A stretch of 64,000 nucleotides of DNA from Flavobacterium sp. (GCF_027531705.1 NZ_JAPZSP010000004.1:62001-126000); one strand, 5' to 3'. Positions 35,939 to 45,091 are shown, counted from the first letter of the stretch. Made by a program: numbers and translations. The notes: generated by a model from the letters alone, not told the origin.

Positions 35939-36033
35939 ATGTATTTTTTTAAATATTAAACAAATGTAGTCTATTTTTTAAAGCAAAAAATTTATTTAAG
36001 CTCTTTTATCATTTATTTTAACTAAAATAAAAA

Positions 36034-36057
36034 AAACCGCCTTAAAAAAAGCGGTTT
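36034..36057 (-). terminator. terminator after the small lipoprotein gene
   Basis: AAACCGC and GCGGTTT pair around a 10-nt loop, followed by a U run on the minus strand, 26 nt past the stop. Confidence 0.7.
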
Positions 36058-36082
36058 GTATAACTAGTTTATTTTGAGAAAT

Positions 36083-36547
36083 TTATAGTTTTGTTACTGG
36101 AAGATTGTTGAAATATCCTTTTTTGAAATCAACATATAATTGATCTGCACCAAGATCTTCGTTTATTGCTTTGAACTCAAACTCTCCAGAAATAGTAGCT
36201 CCGTCATATTTGGTGATTTTTACAAATCCTTTATCTTCACTAATTCCAGTTGCAAAATTATTTTCAACACCATTTTCAATTATATAATAGGTCGCTTGAA
36301 TTACAGCTCCATTACCAATAACATAATTTCCTTTGTTAGCTGATGTAGTTTCTAAAGTTAGTAATTCATTAGCGTTGATTCCTTCGATAGTTAATGAGCC
36401 ATTTTTGGCAACAGTAACGGTATATTGCGGTGCTTTCCAAAAAGCAGTATTTTTTAGTGCTTGAAAAGCAACATCATTAAATTTTACGTTTTCAGAGCAA
36501 GAATTGAAAACCAATAATACAAGTAGGAATGAGGCTATTTTTTTCAT
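36083..36547 (-). CDS. small lipoprotein, possibly DUF6252-like
   Basis: A 154-residue protein with the lipobox VFNSC (Cys18). The mature part is beta-rich (NTAFWKAPQYTVTVAKNGSL, ATISGEFEFKA) and resembles the DUF6252 group of Bacteroidota lipoproteins; this assignment is weak. It is divergent from rpsP and ends in its own terminator. Confidence 0.65.
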   Translation of the reverse strand: MKKIASFLLVLLVFNSCSENVKFNDVAFQALKNTAFWKAPQYTVTVAKNGSLTIEGINANELLTLETTSANKGNYVIGNGAVIQATYYIIENGVENNFATGISEDKGFVKITKYDGATISGEFEFKAINEDLGADQLYVDFKKGYFNNLPVTKL

Positions 36548-36665
36548 TATTGAATTAATTAATATTTGTCAAAAATAGTTTTTTTAATAGAATTCTCTAA
36601 AAAAAAATCATAAAATTTCTATTTTTGGAGCTTTAACAACTTCATTACTCGAAAAATATAAGTAG

Positions 36666-36698
36666 TTGTAGTATAATTAAAAATAATTTATATCTTTG
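36666..36698 (+). promoter_or_regulatory. rpsP promoter (Bacteroidota type)
   Basis: TTG at 36666-36668 and TATCTTTG at 36691-36698 match the -33 and -7 boxes, with a 22-nt spacer. Confidence 0.7.
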
Positions 36699-36715
36699 CA
36701 CCCTTAAAAATAACC

Positions 36716-36730
36716 GAGGTCGAGTACCTC
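36716..36730 (+). promoter_or_regulatory. hairpin in the rpsP leader
   Basis: GAGGT and ACCTC form a 5-bp stem around CGAGT, about 19 nt before the start codon. Ribosomal-protein leaders often carry autoregulatory structures, but no known motif is recognised here. Confidence 0.35.
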
Positions 36731-36748
36731 AAATTAATCAAATAGATT

Positions 36749-37327
36749 ATGTCAGTAAAAATTAGATTACAAAGACATGGTAAAAAAGGGAAACCTTTTT
36801 ACTGGGTTGTAGCGGCAGATGCTCGCTCAAAAAGAGATGGTAGATACTTAGAGAAAATTGGTACTTACAATCCAAACACAAATCCTGCAACTGTTGAATT
36901 AAACCTTGAATCAGCTGTTCAATGGTTACACAATGGTGCTCAACCAACAGAGACTGCTAGAGCAATTCTTTCTTACAAAGGTGCTTTATTAAAACATCAC
37001 CTTGATGGTGGAGTTCGTAAAGGTGCTTTGACTCAAGAACAAGCTGATGCAAAATTAACTGCTTGGTTAGAAGCTAAAGCTGGTAAAGTTGATGCTAAAA
37101 AAGACGGATTGTCTAAAAAACAAGCTGAAGCTAAAGCTAAAGCATTAAAAGCTGAAACTGTTGCTAATGAAAAACGTGCTAATGCTGCTGTAGAAGCTGC
37201 AAAAGCTGCTGAGGCACCAGAAGTTACTGAAGAAGTAGCAGAAGAAACTACTGAAGAAGTTGTTGCAGAAGTTGCAGTTGAGGAAACTCCAGCTGCTGAA
37301 GAAGCTAGCGAAGAAACAGAAGCTTAA
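36749..37327 (+). CDS. rpsP: 30S ribosomal protein bS16, long C-terminal extension
   Basis: A 192-residue protein. The first 80 or so residues are a normal bS16 (VKIRLQRHGKKGKPFYWVV, RDGRYLEKIGTYNP). The remaining ~110 residues are an Ala/Glu/Lys-rich tail, first helical and basic, then very acidic (EVAEETTEEVVAEVAVEE). Typical bS16 ends near residue 80-90, but long tails occur in Flavobacteriia. It starts the rpsP-rimM-trmN6 operon. Confidence 0.96.
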   Translation: MSVKIRLQRHGKKGKPFYWVVAADARSKRDGRYLEKIGTYNPNTNPATVELNLESAVQWLHNGAQPTETARAILSYKGALLKHHLDGGVRKGALTQEQADAKLTAWLEAKAGKVDAKKDGLSKKQAEAKAKALKAETVANEKRANAAVEAAKAAEAPEVTEEVAEETTEEVVAEVAVEETPAAEEASEETEA

Positions 37328-37339
37328 TAAATTGCGATA

Positions 37340-37864
37340 ATGCGTAAAGAAGATTGTTTCTACTTAGGCAAAATCGCTAAAAAATTTAGTTTCAAAGGGG
37401 AAGTTCTTATCTATTTAGATACTGATGAACCCGAATTATATGAAAATATGGAATCAGTTTTTGTTGACTTCAACAAAAATTTGGTTCCATTTTTTATTGA
37501 AAACAGCAACCTACATAAAAATGATTTTCTTCGCACACAGTTTGAAGATGTAAACAACGAAGAAGAAGCTGACAGAATTTTGGGTTGCGAGGTTTACTTA
37601 CCACTTACAATGTTGCCAAAACTTGAAGGTAACAAATTCTACTTTCACGAAGTTATAGGTTTTGAAATTGAAGACCAACGTTTAGGTGTTTTTGGGAAAA
37701 TTGTTTCTATAAACGACACTTCAGCTCAACCTCTTTTTGAAGTGATTAATGGCAATGTGGAAATTCTTGTTCCAATGATTGACCAATTTTTGGTAAAAAT
37801 CGATAGAGAGAATAAGAAAGTGATTATGAATTTGCCAGAAGGCTTGGTGGAAATGTATTTGTAG
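37340..37864 (+). CDS. rimM: ribosome maturation factor RimM
   Basis: A 174-residue protein with the RimM N-domain (YLGKIAKKFSFKGEVLIYLDT) and PRC-barrel C-domain (NKFYFHEVIGFEIED, EILVPMIDQFLVKID). RimM helps fold the 30S head during assembly. It lies 12 nt after rpsP, as in many bacteria. Confidence 0.95.
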   Translation: MRKEDCFYLGKIAKKFSFKGEVLIYLDTDEPELYENMESVFVDFNKNLVPFFIENSNLHKNDFLRTQFEDVNNEEEADRILGCEVYLPLTMLPKLEGNKFYFHEVIGFEIEDQRLGVFGKIVSINDTSAQPLFEVINGNVEILVPMIDQFLVKIDRENKKVIMNLPEGLVEMYL

Positions 37865-37890
37865 TTTTCAGTCGCAGTCGCAGTTTTCAG
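37864..37890. repeat. short TTTTCAGTCGCAGT repeat between rimM and trmN6
   Basis: TTTTCAGTCGCAGTCGCAGT lies directly after the rimM stop codon, 23 nt before the TTG start. It is related to the repeats at 22500 and 48610. Confidence 0.6.
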
Positions 37891-37912
37891 AATTCTTAAA
37901 TTATAAATCATT

Positions 37913-38620
37913 TTGTTTAGTTTCAAACAATTTTCTGTTCAACAAGACAAATGTGCTATGAAAATTGGCACAGATGGTGTTTTACTTGGAGCTTGGTGTC
38001 CAATTGATAATAATCCGTTTTCGGTTTTGGATATTGGTGCTGGCACTGGAATTTTGTCATTGATGTTAGCTCAACGAAGCAATGCTGAACAAATTGATTC
38101 ATTAGAAATTGATGAAGAAGCCTACGAACAATGTGTTGAAAACTTTGAGAATTCTCCTTGGAGTGATCGATTGTTTTGTTTTCACGCAGGTTTGGATGAA
38201 TTTGTTGACGACCCTGAAGATGAATATGACATTATAATTTCAAATCCACCCTTTTATTCTGAAGATTATAAAACGGATAATTCTCAACGGGATTTGGCAA
38301 GATTTCAAGATGCTTTGCCTTTTAAAGATTTGATTGAAGCTGCCGATTTACTATTGTCAGAAAACGGGATTTTCGCAGTAATAATCCCTTACAAAGAAGA
38401 AGCAAAATTCATTGATTTATGTATAGAAATTGAGCTTTATCCTGTAAAGGTTACTCGTGTAAAAGGTTCACATACCACACCTATTGTTAGAAGTTTATTA
38501 GCTTTTAAACGATATGAGCTTTCTGTTTTAACAGCAGACGAATTGGTTATTGAAATCAACCGTCACGAATATACTGATGATTACATCAATCTTACGAAAG
38601 ACTTCTATTTAAAGATGTAG
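37913..38620 (+). CDS. tRNA1(Val) adenine(37)-N6-methyltransferase
   Basis: A 235-residue SAM-dependent methyltransferase of the YfiC/TrmN6 family. It has the AMKIGTDGVLLGAWC start block, SAM motif VLDIGAGTGIL, and the catalytic NPPF (SNPPFYSED). It methylates A37 of tRNA1(Val). The start is TTG at 37913; the alternative would lose the conserved MFxFKQF beginning, so TTG is preferred. Confidence 0.9.
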   Translation: MFSFKQFSVQQDKCAMKIGTDGVLLGAWCPIDNNPFSVLDIGAGTGILSLMLAQRSNAEQIDSLEIDEEAYEQCVENFENSPWSDRLFCFHAGLDEFVDDPEDEYDIIISNPPFYSEDYKTDNSQRDLARFQDALPFKDLIEAADLLLSENGIFAVIIPYKEEAKFIDLCIEIELYPVKVTRVKGSHTTPIVRSLLAFKRYELSVLTADELVIEINRHEYTDDYINLTKDFYLKM

Positions 38621-38621
38621 C

Positions 38622-38702
38622 CCTAGCCCAGATAGAAGCAGCATCCTTTTTCTTTTTTCTTTAAAAAGGAAAAGATAGAGCGGATAGCTGGAAATAGCTT
38701 CA
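38622..38702 (+). repeat. dispersed intergenic hairpin element, copy R5
   Basis: It has CCCAGATAGAAGCAGCATCC, the stem CTTTTTCTTTTT and AAAAAGGAAAAG around TCTTT, and GAGCGGATAGCTGGAAATAGC. It lies between trmN6 and the acyl-CoA dehydrogenase gene. Confidence 0.75.
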
Positions 38703-38716
38703 AAAAATAACAAACG

Positions 38717-38751
38717 TTGAACAATTTCTCAAATATGTTTTCTTAACTTTG
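38717..38751 (+). promoter_or_regulatory. acyl-CoA dehydrogenase promoter (Bacteroidota type)
   Basis: TTG at 38717-38719 and TAACTTTG at 38744-38751, 24 nt apart, followed 54 nt later by the ATG at 38806. Confidence 0.6.
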
Positions 38752-38805
38752 CAAACGTTTTCGTGAAATCGATATATATCATAAAACATTACAATATACA
38801 ATAAT

Positions 38806-39984
38806 ATGAAACCAGATTTATTTCAAGCTCCAGATTATTACTTGTTAGACGATTTGCTAACAGAAGAACATAAATTAGTACGTGATTCTGCTCGTGCTTG
38901 GGTGAAACGCGAAGTTTCTCCGATTATTGAAGATTATGCACAACGTGCTGAATTCCCTAAACAAATTATTAAAGGTTTGGGAGAAATTGGTGGTTTTGGA
39001 CCGTATATTCCAGAAGAATATGGTGGTGCTGGTTTAGACCAAATTTCTTATGGTTTAATTATGCAAGAAATCGAAAGAGGTGATTCTGGTGTTCGTTCAA
39101 CTTCATCGGTTCAATCTTCATTGGTGATGTATCCTATTTGGAAATTCGGAACCGAAGAACAAAGAATGAAATATTTACCAAAACTAGCAACTGGAGAATT
39201 TATGGGTTGTTTTGGGTTGACAGAACCTGATTTTGGTTCTAATCCAAGTGGAATGGTTACTAATTTTAAAGATATGGGCGACCATTATTTGTTGAATGGT
39301 GCCAAAATGTGGATTTCTAACGCGCCTTTTGCTGACGTTGCTGTAGTTTGGGCAAAAGACGAAACAGGAAGAATTCACGGATTAATTGTTGAACGTGGAA
39401 TGGAAGGTTTTTCAACTCCTGAAACACACAACAAATGGTCGCTTCGTGCAAGTGCAACTGGTGAATTAATTTTTGATAACGTAAAAGTTCCAAAAGAAAA
39501 TTTATTGCCTGGGAAATCTGGACTTGGAGCCCCAATGATGTGTTTGGATTCTGCAAGATACGGAATCGCATGGGGCGCAATCGGTGCTGCAATGGATTGT
39601 TACGACACGGCTTTACGATATTCAAAAGAAAGAATTCAGTTTGACAAACCAATTGCTGGTTTCCAATTGCAACAAAAGAAATTAGCCGAAATGATTACTG
39701 AAATCACCAAAGCGCAATTGCTAACTTGGAGATTAGGTGTTCTTAGAAATGAAGGAAAAGCAACAACAGCTCAAATTTCGATGGCGAAAAGAAATAATGT
39801 TGACATGGCAATTCACATCGCTCGAGAAGCCCGTCAAATGCTTGGTGGTATGGGAATTACAGGCGAATATTCAATCATGCGTCATAGCATGAACTTAGAA
39901 TCTGTAATTACTTACGAAGGAACACACGATATTCACTTGTTAATTACAGGTGCTGATATTACTGGAATTCCAGCATTCAAATAA
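38806..39984 (+). CDS. acyl-CoA dehydrogenase, glutaryl-CoA dehydrogenase-like
   Basis: A 392-residue flavoenzyme. The GCDH-like blocks are ERGDSGVRSTSSVQSSLVMY, FGLTEPDFGSNPSGM, and the catalytic Glu in TYEGTHDIHLL. The strong match to glutaryl-CoA dehydrogenase suggests oxidation of glutaryl-CoA from lysine/tryptophan catabolism, although substrate choice cannot be proved. It is a single gene with its own promoter and a terminator at 40005. Confidence 0.93.
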   Translation: MKPDLFQAPDYYLLDDLLTEEHKLVRDSARAWVKREVSPIIEDYAQRAEFPKQIIKGLGEIGGFGPYIPEEYGGAGLDQISYGLIMQEIERGDSGVRSTSSVQSSLVMYPIWKFGTEEQRMKYLPKLATGEFMGCFGLTEPDFGSNPSGMVTNFKDMGDHYLLNGAKMWISNAPFADVAVVWAKDETGRIHGLIVERGMEGFSTPETHNKWSLRASATGELIFDNVKVPKENLLPGKSGLGAPMMCLDSARYGIAWGAIGAAMDCYDTALRYSKERIQFDKPIAGFQLQQKKLAEMITEITKAQLLTWRLGVLRNEGKATTAQISMAKRNNVDMAIHIAREARQMLGGMGITGEYSIMRHSMNLESVITYEGTHDIHLLITGADITGIPAFK

Positions 39985-40004
39985 GAGTAAAAAAATATAT
40001 TAAT

Positions 40005-40034
40005 AAAATGCTTCTCATATTTGGGAAGCATTTT
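40005..40034 (+). terminator. terminator after acyl-CoA dehydrogenase
   Basis: AAAATGCTTC and GAAGCATTTT form a 10-bp perfect stem 21 nt past the stop. It lies just before the HAD gene start, so that gene's start is placed after it. Confidence 0.8.
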
Positions 40035-40050
40035 ACATTTAATAAATATA

Positions 40051-40686
40051 ATGAAATACAAGTGTATTATTTTTGATTGTGATGGAGTCTTGGTTGATAG
40101 CGAGGCAATTTCTAGTTCTGTTTTAACCGAAATGGCAAATGAACTTGGTGTTACAATATCACAAGAGGAAGCATTAGAAAATTTCACAGGAAAATCATTA
40201 AAATATAGCTTAAACTATATAGAAAACATATTTGGAAAATCATTACCATCTGATTTTGAATATCAATTCAGAATAAAATCATTTGAGCAATTTGCCAAAA
40301 ATTTGAAACCTATTAATGGAATTCACGAAGTACTCAACCAACTTAACGTTCCTTTTTGTGTAGCTTCAAGCGGGCCAATGGAAAAAATAGTTCGCAATCT
40401 TACAACGACAAAATTAATACATTACTTTGAAGGTAAAATATTCAGTTCTTATGAAATTAATAGTTGGAAACCCGAACCACACATTTTTTTGCATGCTGCT
40501 AAAAAAATGGGATTTGATAATACTAATTGTTTAATAATAGAGGATAGTATCACTGGAATTGAAGCAGCTAAAAAAGGCGGTTTTGATGTAATTGGATTTG
40601 TTAATGACAATAATAAAGAACGCTTCAAAAATGAAAATATACCTATATGCTTTTCAATGAACGAATTAAGCAATCTACTGAAATAA
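40051..40686 (+). CDS. HAD-family phosphatase (beta-phosphoglucomutase-like)
   Basis: A 211-residue HAD hydrolase. The nucleophile block DCDGVLVDSE gives Asp9 and Asp11; motif II is VASSGPM, the Lys block SWKPEPHIF, and motif III is EDSITGIEAA. The cap is the small helical type, as in beta-phosphoglucomutase and related phosphatases. The start at 40051 is chosen because an upstream in-frame start at 40021 lies inside a terminator hairpin. Confidence 0.88.
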   Translation: MKYKCIIFDCDGVLVDSEAISSSVLTEMANELGVTISQEEALENFTGKSLKYSLNYIENIFGKSLPSDFEYQFRIKSFEQFAKNLKPINGIHEVLNQLNVPFCVASSGPMEKIVRNLTTTKLIHYFEGKIFSSYEINSWKPEPHIFLHAAKKMGFDNTNCLIIEDSITGIEAAKKGGFDVIGFVNDNNKERFKNENIPICFSMNELSNLLK

Positions 40687-40714
40687 CATATTAAACAATA
40701 AATAAAATTGATAT

Positions 40715-40746
40715 AAAAAGCTTCTCATTTTCGAGAGGCTTTTTTA
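40715..40746 (+). terminator. terminator after HAD gene
   Basis: AAAAAGCTTCTC and GAGAGGCTTTTT form a 12-bp stem with one G-U pair, followed by T residues. Confidence 0.75.
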
Positions 40747-40768
40747 CTTTTACATAAAAATTTATACG

Positions 40769-41551
40769 ATGACTATTCAAACCATCAACAACAATATTCA
40801 AGAATATAAAAATCAATTACTTACTCATTCGTTATACGAAAAAGTAAAAACAATTGACGATTTACACTGCTTTTTAGAAAACCATATTTATGCCGTATGG
40901 GATTTTATGTCGTTGTTAAAAGCATTGCAAAACAAATTAACTTGCACAACAACACCTTGGTTACCAATTGGAAATCCTGAAGTTCGTTATTTAATCAACG
41001 AAATTGTTGTGGCTGAAGAAACTGATTTGGCACTTGATGGTTCACGTCAAAGTCATTTTGAAATGTATTTGGATGCCATGCAACAATGTGGAGCAAATAC
41101 AATACCGGTTATTAATTTTTTAGAAAATGTAAAAACCACTCAAAACATCTTTGTTTCTATCAAACAAAGTGATTTACATCCAAATGTGAAAGCTTTTTTA
41201 GATTTCACTTTCAGAGTTATTGAAGAAGGAAAATCACATAAAATTGCCGCAGCCTTTACTTTTGGAAGAGAAGATTTGATTCCGAGTATGTTTACCGAAA
41301 TTTTGAAGAATTTTCAAACCAATTTTCCTGAAACTGATTTATCAAAACTAATTTACTATTTCGAAAGACATATAGAACTTGATGCCGACGAACATGGTCC
41401 AATGGCAATGCAAATGGTAACAGAGCTTTGCGGTGATTCTGAACAAAAATGGAAAGAAGTTGAAGAAATTTCCATTCAAGCATTAGAAAAACGCATCGGA
41501 CTTTGGAATGCTATTGAAGCGCAAATGGAAATGAGACTTGAAATGGTATAA
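40769..41551 (+). CDS. DUF3050 protein
   Basis: A 260-residue helical protein with the DUF3050 pattern: LENHIYAVWDFMSLLKALQ near the N-terminus, LDGSRQSHFEMYLDAM, and HIELDADEHGPMAM near the C-terminus. Conserved His/Asp/Glu residues suggest a heme-oxygenase-like metal-binding helical fold (inference). The molecular role is unknown. Confidence 0.88.
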   Translation: MTIQTINNNIQEYKNQLLTHSLYEKVKTIDDLHCFLENHIYAVWDFMSLLKALQNKLTCTTTPWLPIGNPEVRYLINEIVVAEETDLALDGSRQSHFEMYLDAMQQCGANTIPVINFLENVKTTQNIFVSIKQSDLHPNVKAFLDFTFRVIEEGKSHKIAAAFTFGREDLIPSMFTEILKNFQTNFPETDLSKLIYYFERHIELDADEHGPMAMQMVTELCGDSEQKWKEVEEISIQALEKRIGLWNAIEAQMEMRLEMV

Positions 41552-41583
41552 AATTTATATCTTTATCAAGTAAATTTTACCTT

Positions 41584-42486
41584 ATGTCATCTCAAACAAG
41601 ATTAACACGCGCCTATCAACAAGCCAAACGAATTTCATTTACAAATTCGGATAAGTTTATATTGTTTAGTGATTGTCATCGAGGTGATGGAAGTTTTGCC
41701 GATGATTTTGCCAACAATCGCAATATTTATATGCACGCTTTAAACCAATATTATAAAAATGGTTTTCAGTATGTTGAACTAGGTGATGGTGATGAGTTGT
41801 GGGAAAATTTATTTTTCAAAGATATTTTGGAAGCTAATAAGAATGTTTTTTTATTACTAAAGAAATTCTATTTGCAAAATAAACTACACATGATTTATGG
41901 TAATCATGATATGGTTTATCGTAATCCGAATATTGTAAAAAAGAATTTTGCAGAATATTTTGATACTGGCGAAGGAAAAAACATGCCTTTCATGCCTAAT
42001 TTAGAATTTCATGAAGCTATCGTTCTAGAAAACTCAGAAACAGGTCAAGAGTTGTTTTTAACTCACGGACATCAGGCTGATTTTTTCAATTATGTAGGTT
42101 GGAAATTCAATCGTTTTTTTGTTAGAATTCTTTGGAAACCTTTACAAGTTTGGGGAATAAAAGACCCGACAAGTCCAGCAAAAAATTATCTTGAATCCAT
42201 AAAAGTAGAAAGAAGAATAAAAAAGTGGATAACTGATAATGGAAATATTATCACAATTGTTGGTCACACACATCGTCCACATTTTCCAAAACCTCAAGAA
42301 AATTTATTGAATTTTTTCAATGACGGAAGCTGTGTTCACCCTAGAAATATTACTGGAATTGAAATTGAAAACGGAAAAATTTCATTAGTAAAATGGCTAA
42401 TTGATACAAATGATGATGGTGTTTTACAGATTGTAAAAGAATATATTGAAACTCCAGTAGATATAATTTCGTATAAATCATTATGA
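41584..42486 (+). CDS. calcineurin-like metallophosphoesterase
   Basis: A 300-residue metallophosphoesterase. The metal ligands are in FSDCHRGDG, ELGDGDELW, YGNHDMVY, THGHQAD and VGHTHRPHF, in family order. The substrate is unknown. It ends with a 4-nt ATGA overlap with the SGNH hydrolase gene, so they are translationally coupled. Confidence 0.9.
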   Translation: MSSQTRLTRAYQQAKRISFTNSDKFILFSDCHRGDGSFADDFANNRNIYMHALNQYYKNGFQYVELGDGDELWENLFFKDILEANKNVFLLLKKFYLQNKLHMIYGNHDMVYRNPNIVKKNFAEYFDTGEGKNMPFMPNLEFHEAIVLENSETGQELFLTHGHQADFFNYVGWKFNRFFVRILWKPLQVWGIKDPTSPAKNYLESIKVERRIKKWITDNGNIITIVGHTHRPHFPKPQENLLNFFNDGSCVHPRNITGIEIENGKISLVKWLIDTNDDGVLQIVKEYIETPVDIISYKSL

Positions 42487-43181
42487 AACATTTACTTAAA
42501 ATAGGTTCTTTAGTATTATTCGCTTTGCTTGTAAGCTGTTCAGTAAATGATACGGTGCAGACTTCAACGAATGGAAAAACAATAAAATATCTAGCACTTG
42601 GAGACAGTTACACCATAGGACAAAGTGTATGTGAGACTTGTCGTTTCCCAATTCAATTACAAACCGAACTTAAAAATAATCTTACCTCTAAAGATGTTTT
42701 TGTGACTAATGTTATTGCACAAACAGGTTGGACAACTACCAATTTAAAATCGGCAATTTCTAGTCAAAATCCAACAAATGATTATGATTTAGTTACCTTA
42801 TTAATAGGTGTTAACAATCAATATCAAAACAAACCTTTTAGTTTGTACGAACTAGAGTTTCCGGAATTAGTAAATATTGCTATTACTAAGGCAAAAGGAA
42901 TAAAAGCAAATGTAATTGTAGTTTCAATTCCTGACTATGCCTACACACCTTTTGGAAATGGAAACACAACTATTTCAACTCAAATTGATGCTTACAACGC
43001 TTTTGCAGAAAATTATTGCATTCAAAACAATATCACTTTTGTGAACATCACTGATATTACAAGACAAGGATTAGCGCAACCTAATTTAGTAGCTAGTGAT
43101 GGTTTACATCCGTCAGAACTTGCTTACTCTAAATTTGTGGAAAGAATTTTTCCTAAAGCTAAAGTGGTTTTGGGGTTGTAA
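42483..43181 (+). CDS. SGNH/GDSL hydrolase, lipoprotein
   Basis: A 232-residue lipoprotein (lipobox LLVSC at residues 16-20). The SGNH blocks are LALGDSYTIG (Ser), LLIGVNNQYQ (Asn) and DGLHPS (Asp, His). It probably deacylates a sugar or glycan substrate at the cell surface or periplasm. It is coupled to the phosphoesterase gene. Confidence 0.9.
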   Translation: MKHLLKIGSLVLFALLVSCSVNDTVQTSTNGKTIKYLALGDSYTIGQSVCETCRFPIQLQTELKNNLTSKDVFVTNVIAQTGWTTTNLKSAISSQNPTNDYDLVTLLIGVNNQYQNKPFSLYELEFPELVNIAITKAKGIKANVIVVSIPDYAYTPFGNGNTTISTQIDAYNAFAENYCIQNNITFVNITDITRQGLAQPNLVASDGLHPSELAYSKFVERIFPKAKVVLGL

Positions 43182-43187
43182 AAAAAC

Positions 43188-44684
43188 CTAATAATTACTC
43201 CATTCCTTATTAAAAGTAGTCACTAAATTTTGATTATTCAACCTATTAATCAAAATTTCTTTTGACAACATATCTTTTGAAAAATGTGTTAAACTATTCC
43301 AATCATAATCATAAAATCGTAATCCTTTTATTTTTCGTTTCAATGTTAATGCTTTTTTTGAATTATTAACCATATTAAAACCCCATTCGCCAAAAGAAGG
43401 TAAATAGACATGATAAGGATAGGTGTTTTGAAATGAATATTTTATTGTTTCATTGATACACCAAAAAGATTTTGGAGCAAAAAATGGAGAAGTTGATTGA
43501 ACAGTTAAAATTCCGTTGGTAGATAAATGATTTTTTACTTTATCGTAAAATGTCGTTGAATATAATTTTCCAAGACTAAAATTGGAAGGATCAGGAAAGT
43601 CAATAAAAATTACATCATATTTTTCAAAATTTGAATCAAGCCACACAAAAGCATCGCTATTAATTACATTAACTTTATTATTTAACAGTGAATTTTTATT
43701 TAATCTCTTTAACAAAGGATTTTCTTTAAAAATATCTGTCATTTCTTTATCTAAATCAACTAGAGTGATTTTTTTTACTTCTTTGTACTTTAAAATTTCT
43801 CTTGCAGCCATACCATCACCACCACCTAAAATTAGTATATTCTCTATGCTATTTGCAAAAGAAATTGCAGGATGTACAAATGCTTCATGATATCTGTATT
43901 CATCGAATGAACTAAACTGTAGATTGTTATTTAAATATAGCTTATAATCATTTCGCTCGTGTGTTAAAACCAATCTTTGATATTTGGTTGTTTTTGAAAT
44001 GATGATATTCTCATTATAGAGACTTTTTTCAGAAAAAGCAATAATATTATCTGAAAAATAAAGAGTTACAACTAAAACTAAAAACATTAAAATTCCTTTT
44101 AATCTCAAAAACAAAATATTTCTCACGTGTTCTTTAAGAAAAAAACTCATGGCAATTCCCACCAGAATATTGAATAATCCGAAAATTAATGAGGTATTTA
44201 TTAGTCCAAATTGAGGTACAAAAAAAAGTGGAAATGCTATTGAAGCTAATAATGCACCTATATAATCAAAAGTAAATACGTTAGAGACAAGCGTATTAAA
44301 TTGAAATTTATCTTTTAAAATTATCATCAATATTGGAATTTCTAATCCTACTAAACATCCTATAATGAAAACTATAAAATATAAATAGAACTCAAAATAT
44401 TCAACATAATTAAAGATAAGAAAAAGGATTGGCGCACTTAAACCACCTATTAAACCAATTATTAATTCAATTTCAATAAATTTATTTACTAAATTATTTA
44501 TTATAAATTTTGAAAAATAAGAACCAATTCCCATTGCAAAAAGATAAATCCCTATTACAAGTGAAAATTGAGTGATTGAATCGCCAAGTAAATAACTTGC
44601 CAAAGCACCAGCAATTAACTCATAAACTAATCCGCAAGTTGAAATAATGAAAATGGTAAATAAAACAAGTCTTTCAATTTTCAT
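43188..44684 (-). CDS. membrane-anchored spermidine synthase-like aminopropyltransferase
   Basis: A 498-residue protein. The first ~215 residues form about seven membrane segments, and the C-terminal half is a spermidine synthase fold: RYHEAFVHPA, ILGGGDGMAAREILKY (cofactor site) and the IDFPDPSN block. It would transfer aminopropyl from decarboxylated SAM to a polyamine or other amine, at the membrane. It is the last gene of a five-gene operon whose first gene makes decarboxylated SAM. Confidence 0.88.
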   Translation of the reverse strand: MKIERLVLFTIFIISTCGLVYELIAGALASYLLGDSITQFSLVIGIYLFAMGIGSYFSKFIINNLVNKFIEIELIIGLIGGLSAPILFLIFNYVEYFEFYLYFIVFIIGCLVGLEIPILMIILKDKFQFNTLVSNVFTFDYIGALLASIAFPLFFVPQFGLINTSLIFGLFNILVGIAMSFFLKEHVRNILFLRLKGILMFLVLVVTLYFSDNIIAFSEKSLYNENIIISKTTKYQRLVLTHERNDYKLYLNNNLQFSSFDEYRYHEAFVHPAISFANSIENILILGGGDGMAAREILKYKEVKKITLVDLDKEMTDIFKENPLLKRLNKNSLLNNKVNVINSDAFVWLDSNFEKYDVIFIDFPDPSNFSLGKLYSTTFYDKVKNHLSTNGILTVQSTSPFFAPKSFWCINETIKYSFQNTYPYHVYLPSFGEWGFNMVNNSKKALTLKRKIKGLRFYDYDWNSLTHFSKDMLSKEILINRLNNQNLVTTFNKEWSNY

Positions 44685-44899
44685 TATCCATGAATTGCAA
44701 AACCAATTATTAGAGAAATACCTAAAATAAAAGCTGCAAAAACAATTGCTAAAGCAGTATTTTTATTTTGTACTATTTCTTTCCATGTGTTTTCTGGAGT
44801 TAATTTTTCAAGTATATAATAACAAATTAAAAGGATTCCAAATCCTAACATTGAATATAACACTGAATTGATTACTGGTTTTAATAAGATATCTTCCAT
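44684..44899 (-). CDS. DUF350 small membrane protein
   Basis: A 71-residue, two-helix membrane protein with the DUF350 block (NTALAIVFAAFILGISLII ending GFAIHG). DUF350 proteins (for example E. coli YjfL) often lie near PspA-like or polyamine genes. The stop overlaps the next start by 1 nt. Confidence 0.88.
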   Translation of the reverse strand: MEDILLKPVINSVLYSMLGFGILLICYYILEKLTPENTWKEIVQNKNTALAIVFAAFILGISLIIGFAIHG

Positions 44900-44905
44900 A
44901 TTTTT

Positions 44906-45091
44906 TTATTTGTGTTGGTAATTATTTGAATTATAAAATCGGTTTACTCTTGACCTTTTTTCTTGTTCTGTTTTTTCACAATTACAGATTCTATTTCCTG
45001 AAAGTGTGTAATAGTAATATCCACTTACAACTATTAAACTTATTAGTAGTGCAAATTTATTTTCTAATATATATGTTAATGCCTTTTTCAT
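44906..45091 (-). CDS. 61-residue one-helix membrane protein
   Basis: A short protein with a single membrane helix (FALLISLIVVSGYYYY) and a Cys-containing polar tail (NRICNCEK). I do not recognise it. It overlaps the DUF4178 gene by 4 nt and is followed by DUF350 after 6 nt, so it is a real operon member. Confidence 0.6.
   Translation of the reverse strand: MKKALTYILENKFALLISLIVVSGYYYYTLSGNRICNCEKTEQEKRSRVNRFYNSNNYQHK

Noticed and set aside
40021..40050. Upstream in-frame start of the HAD phosphatase gene.
   Set aside because: The codons lie in the terminator hairpin of the previous gene, and homologues begin at KYKCIIFDCDG.
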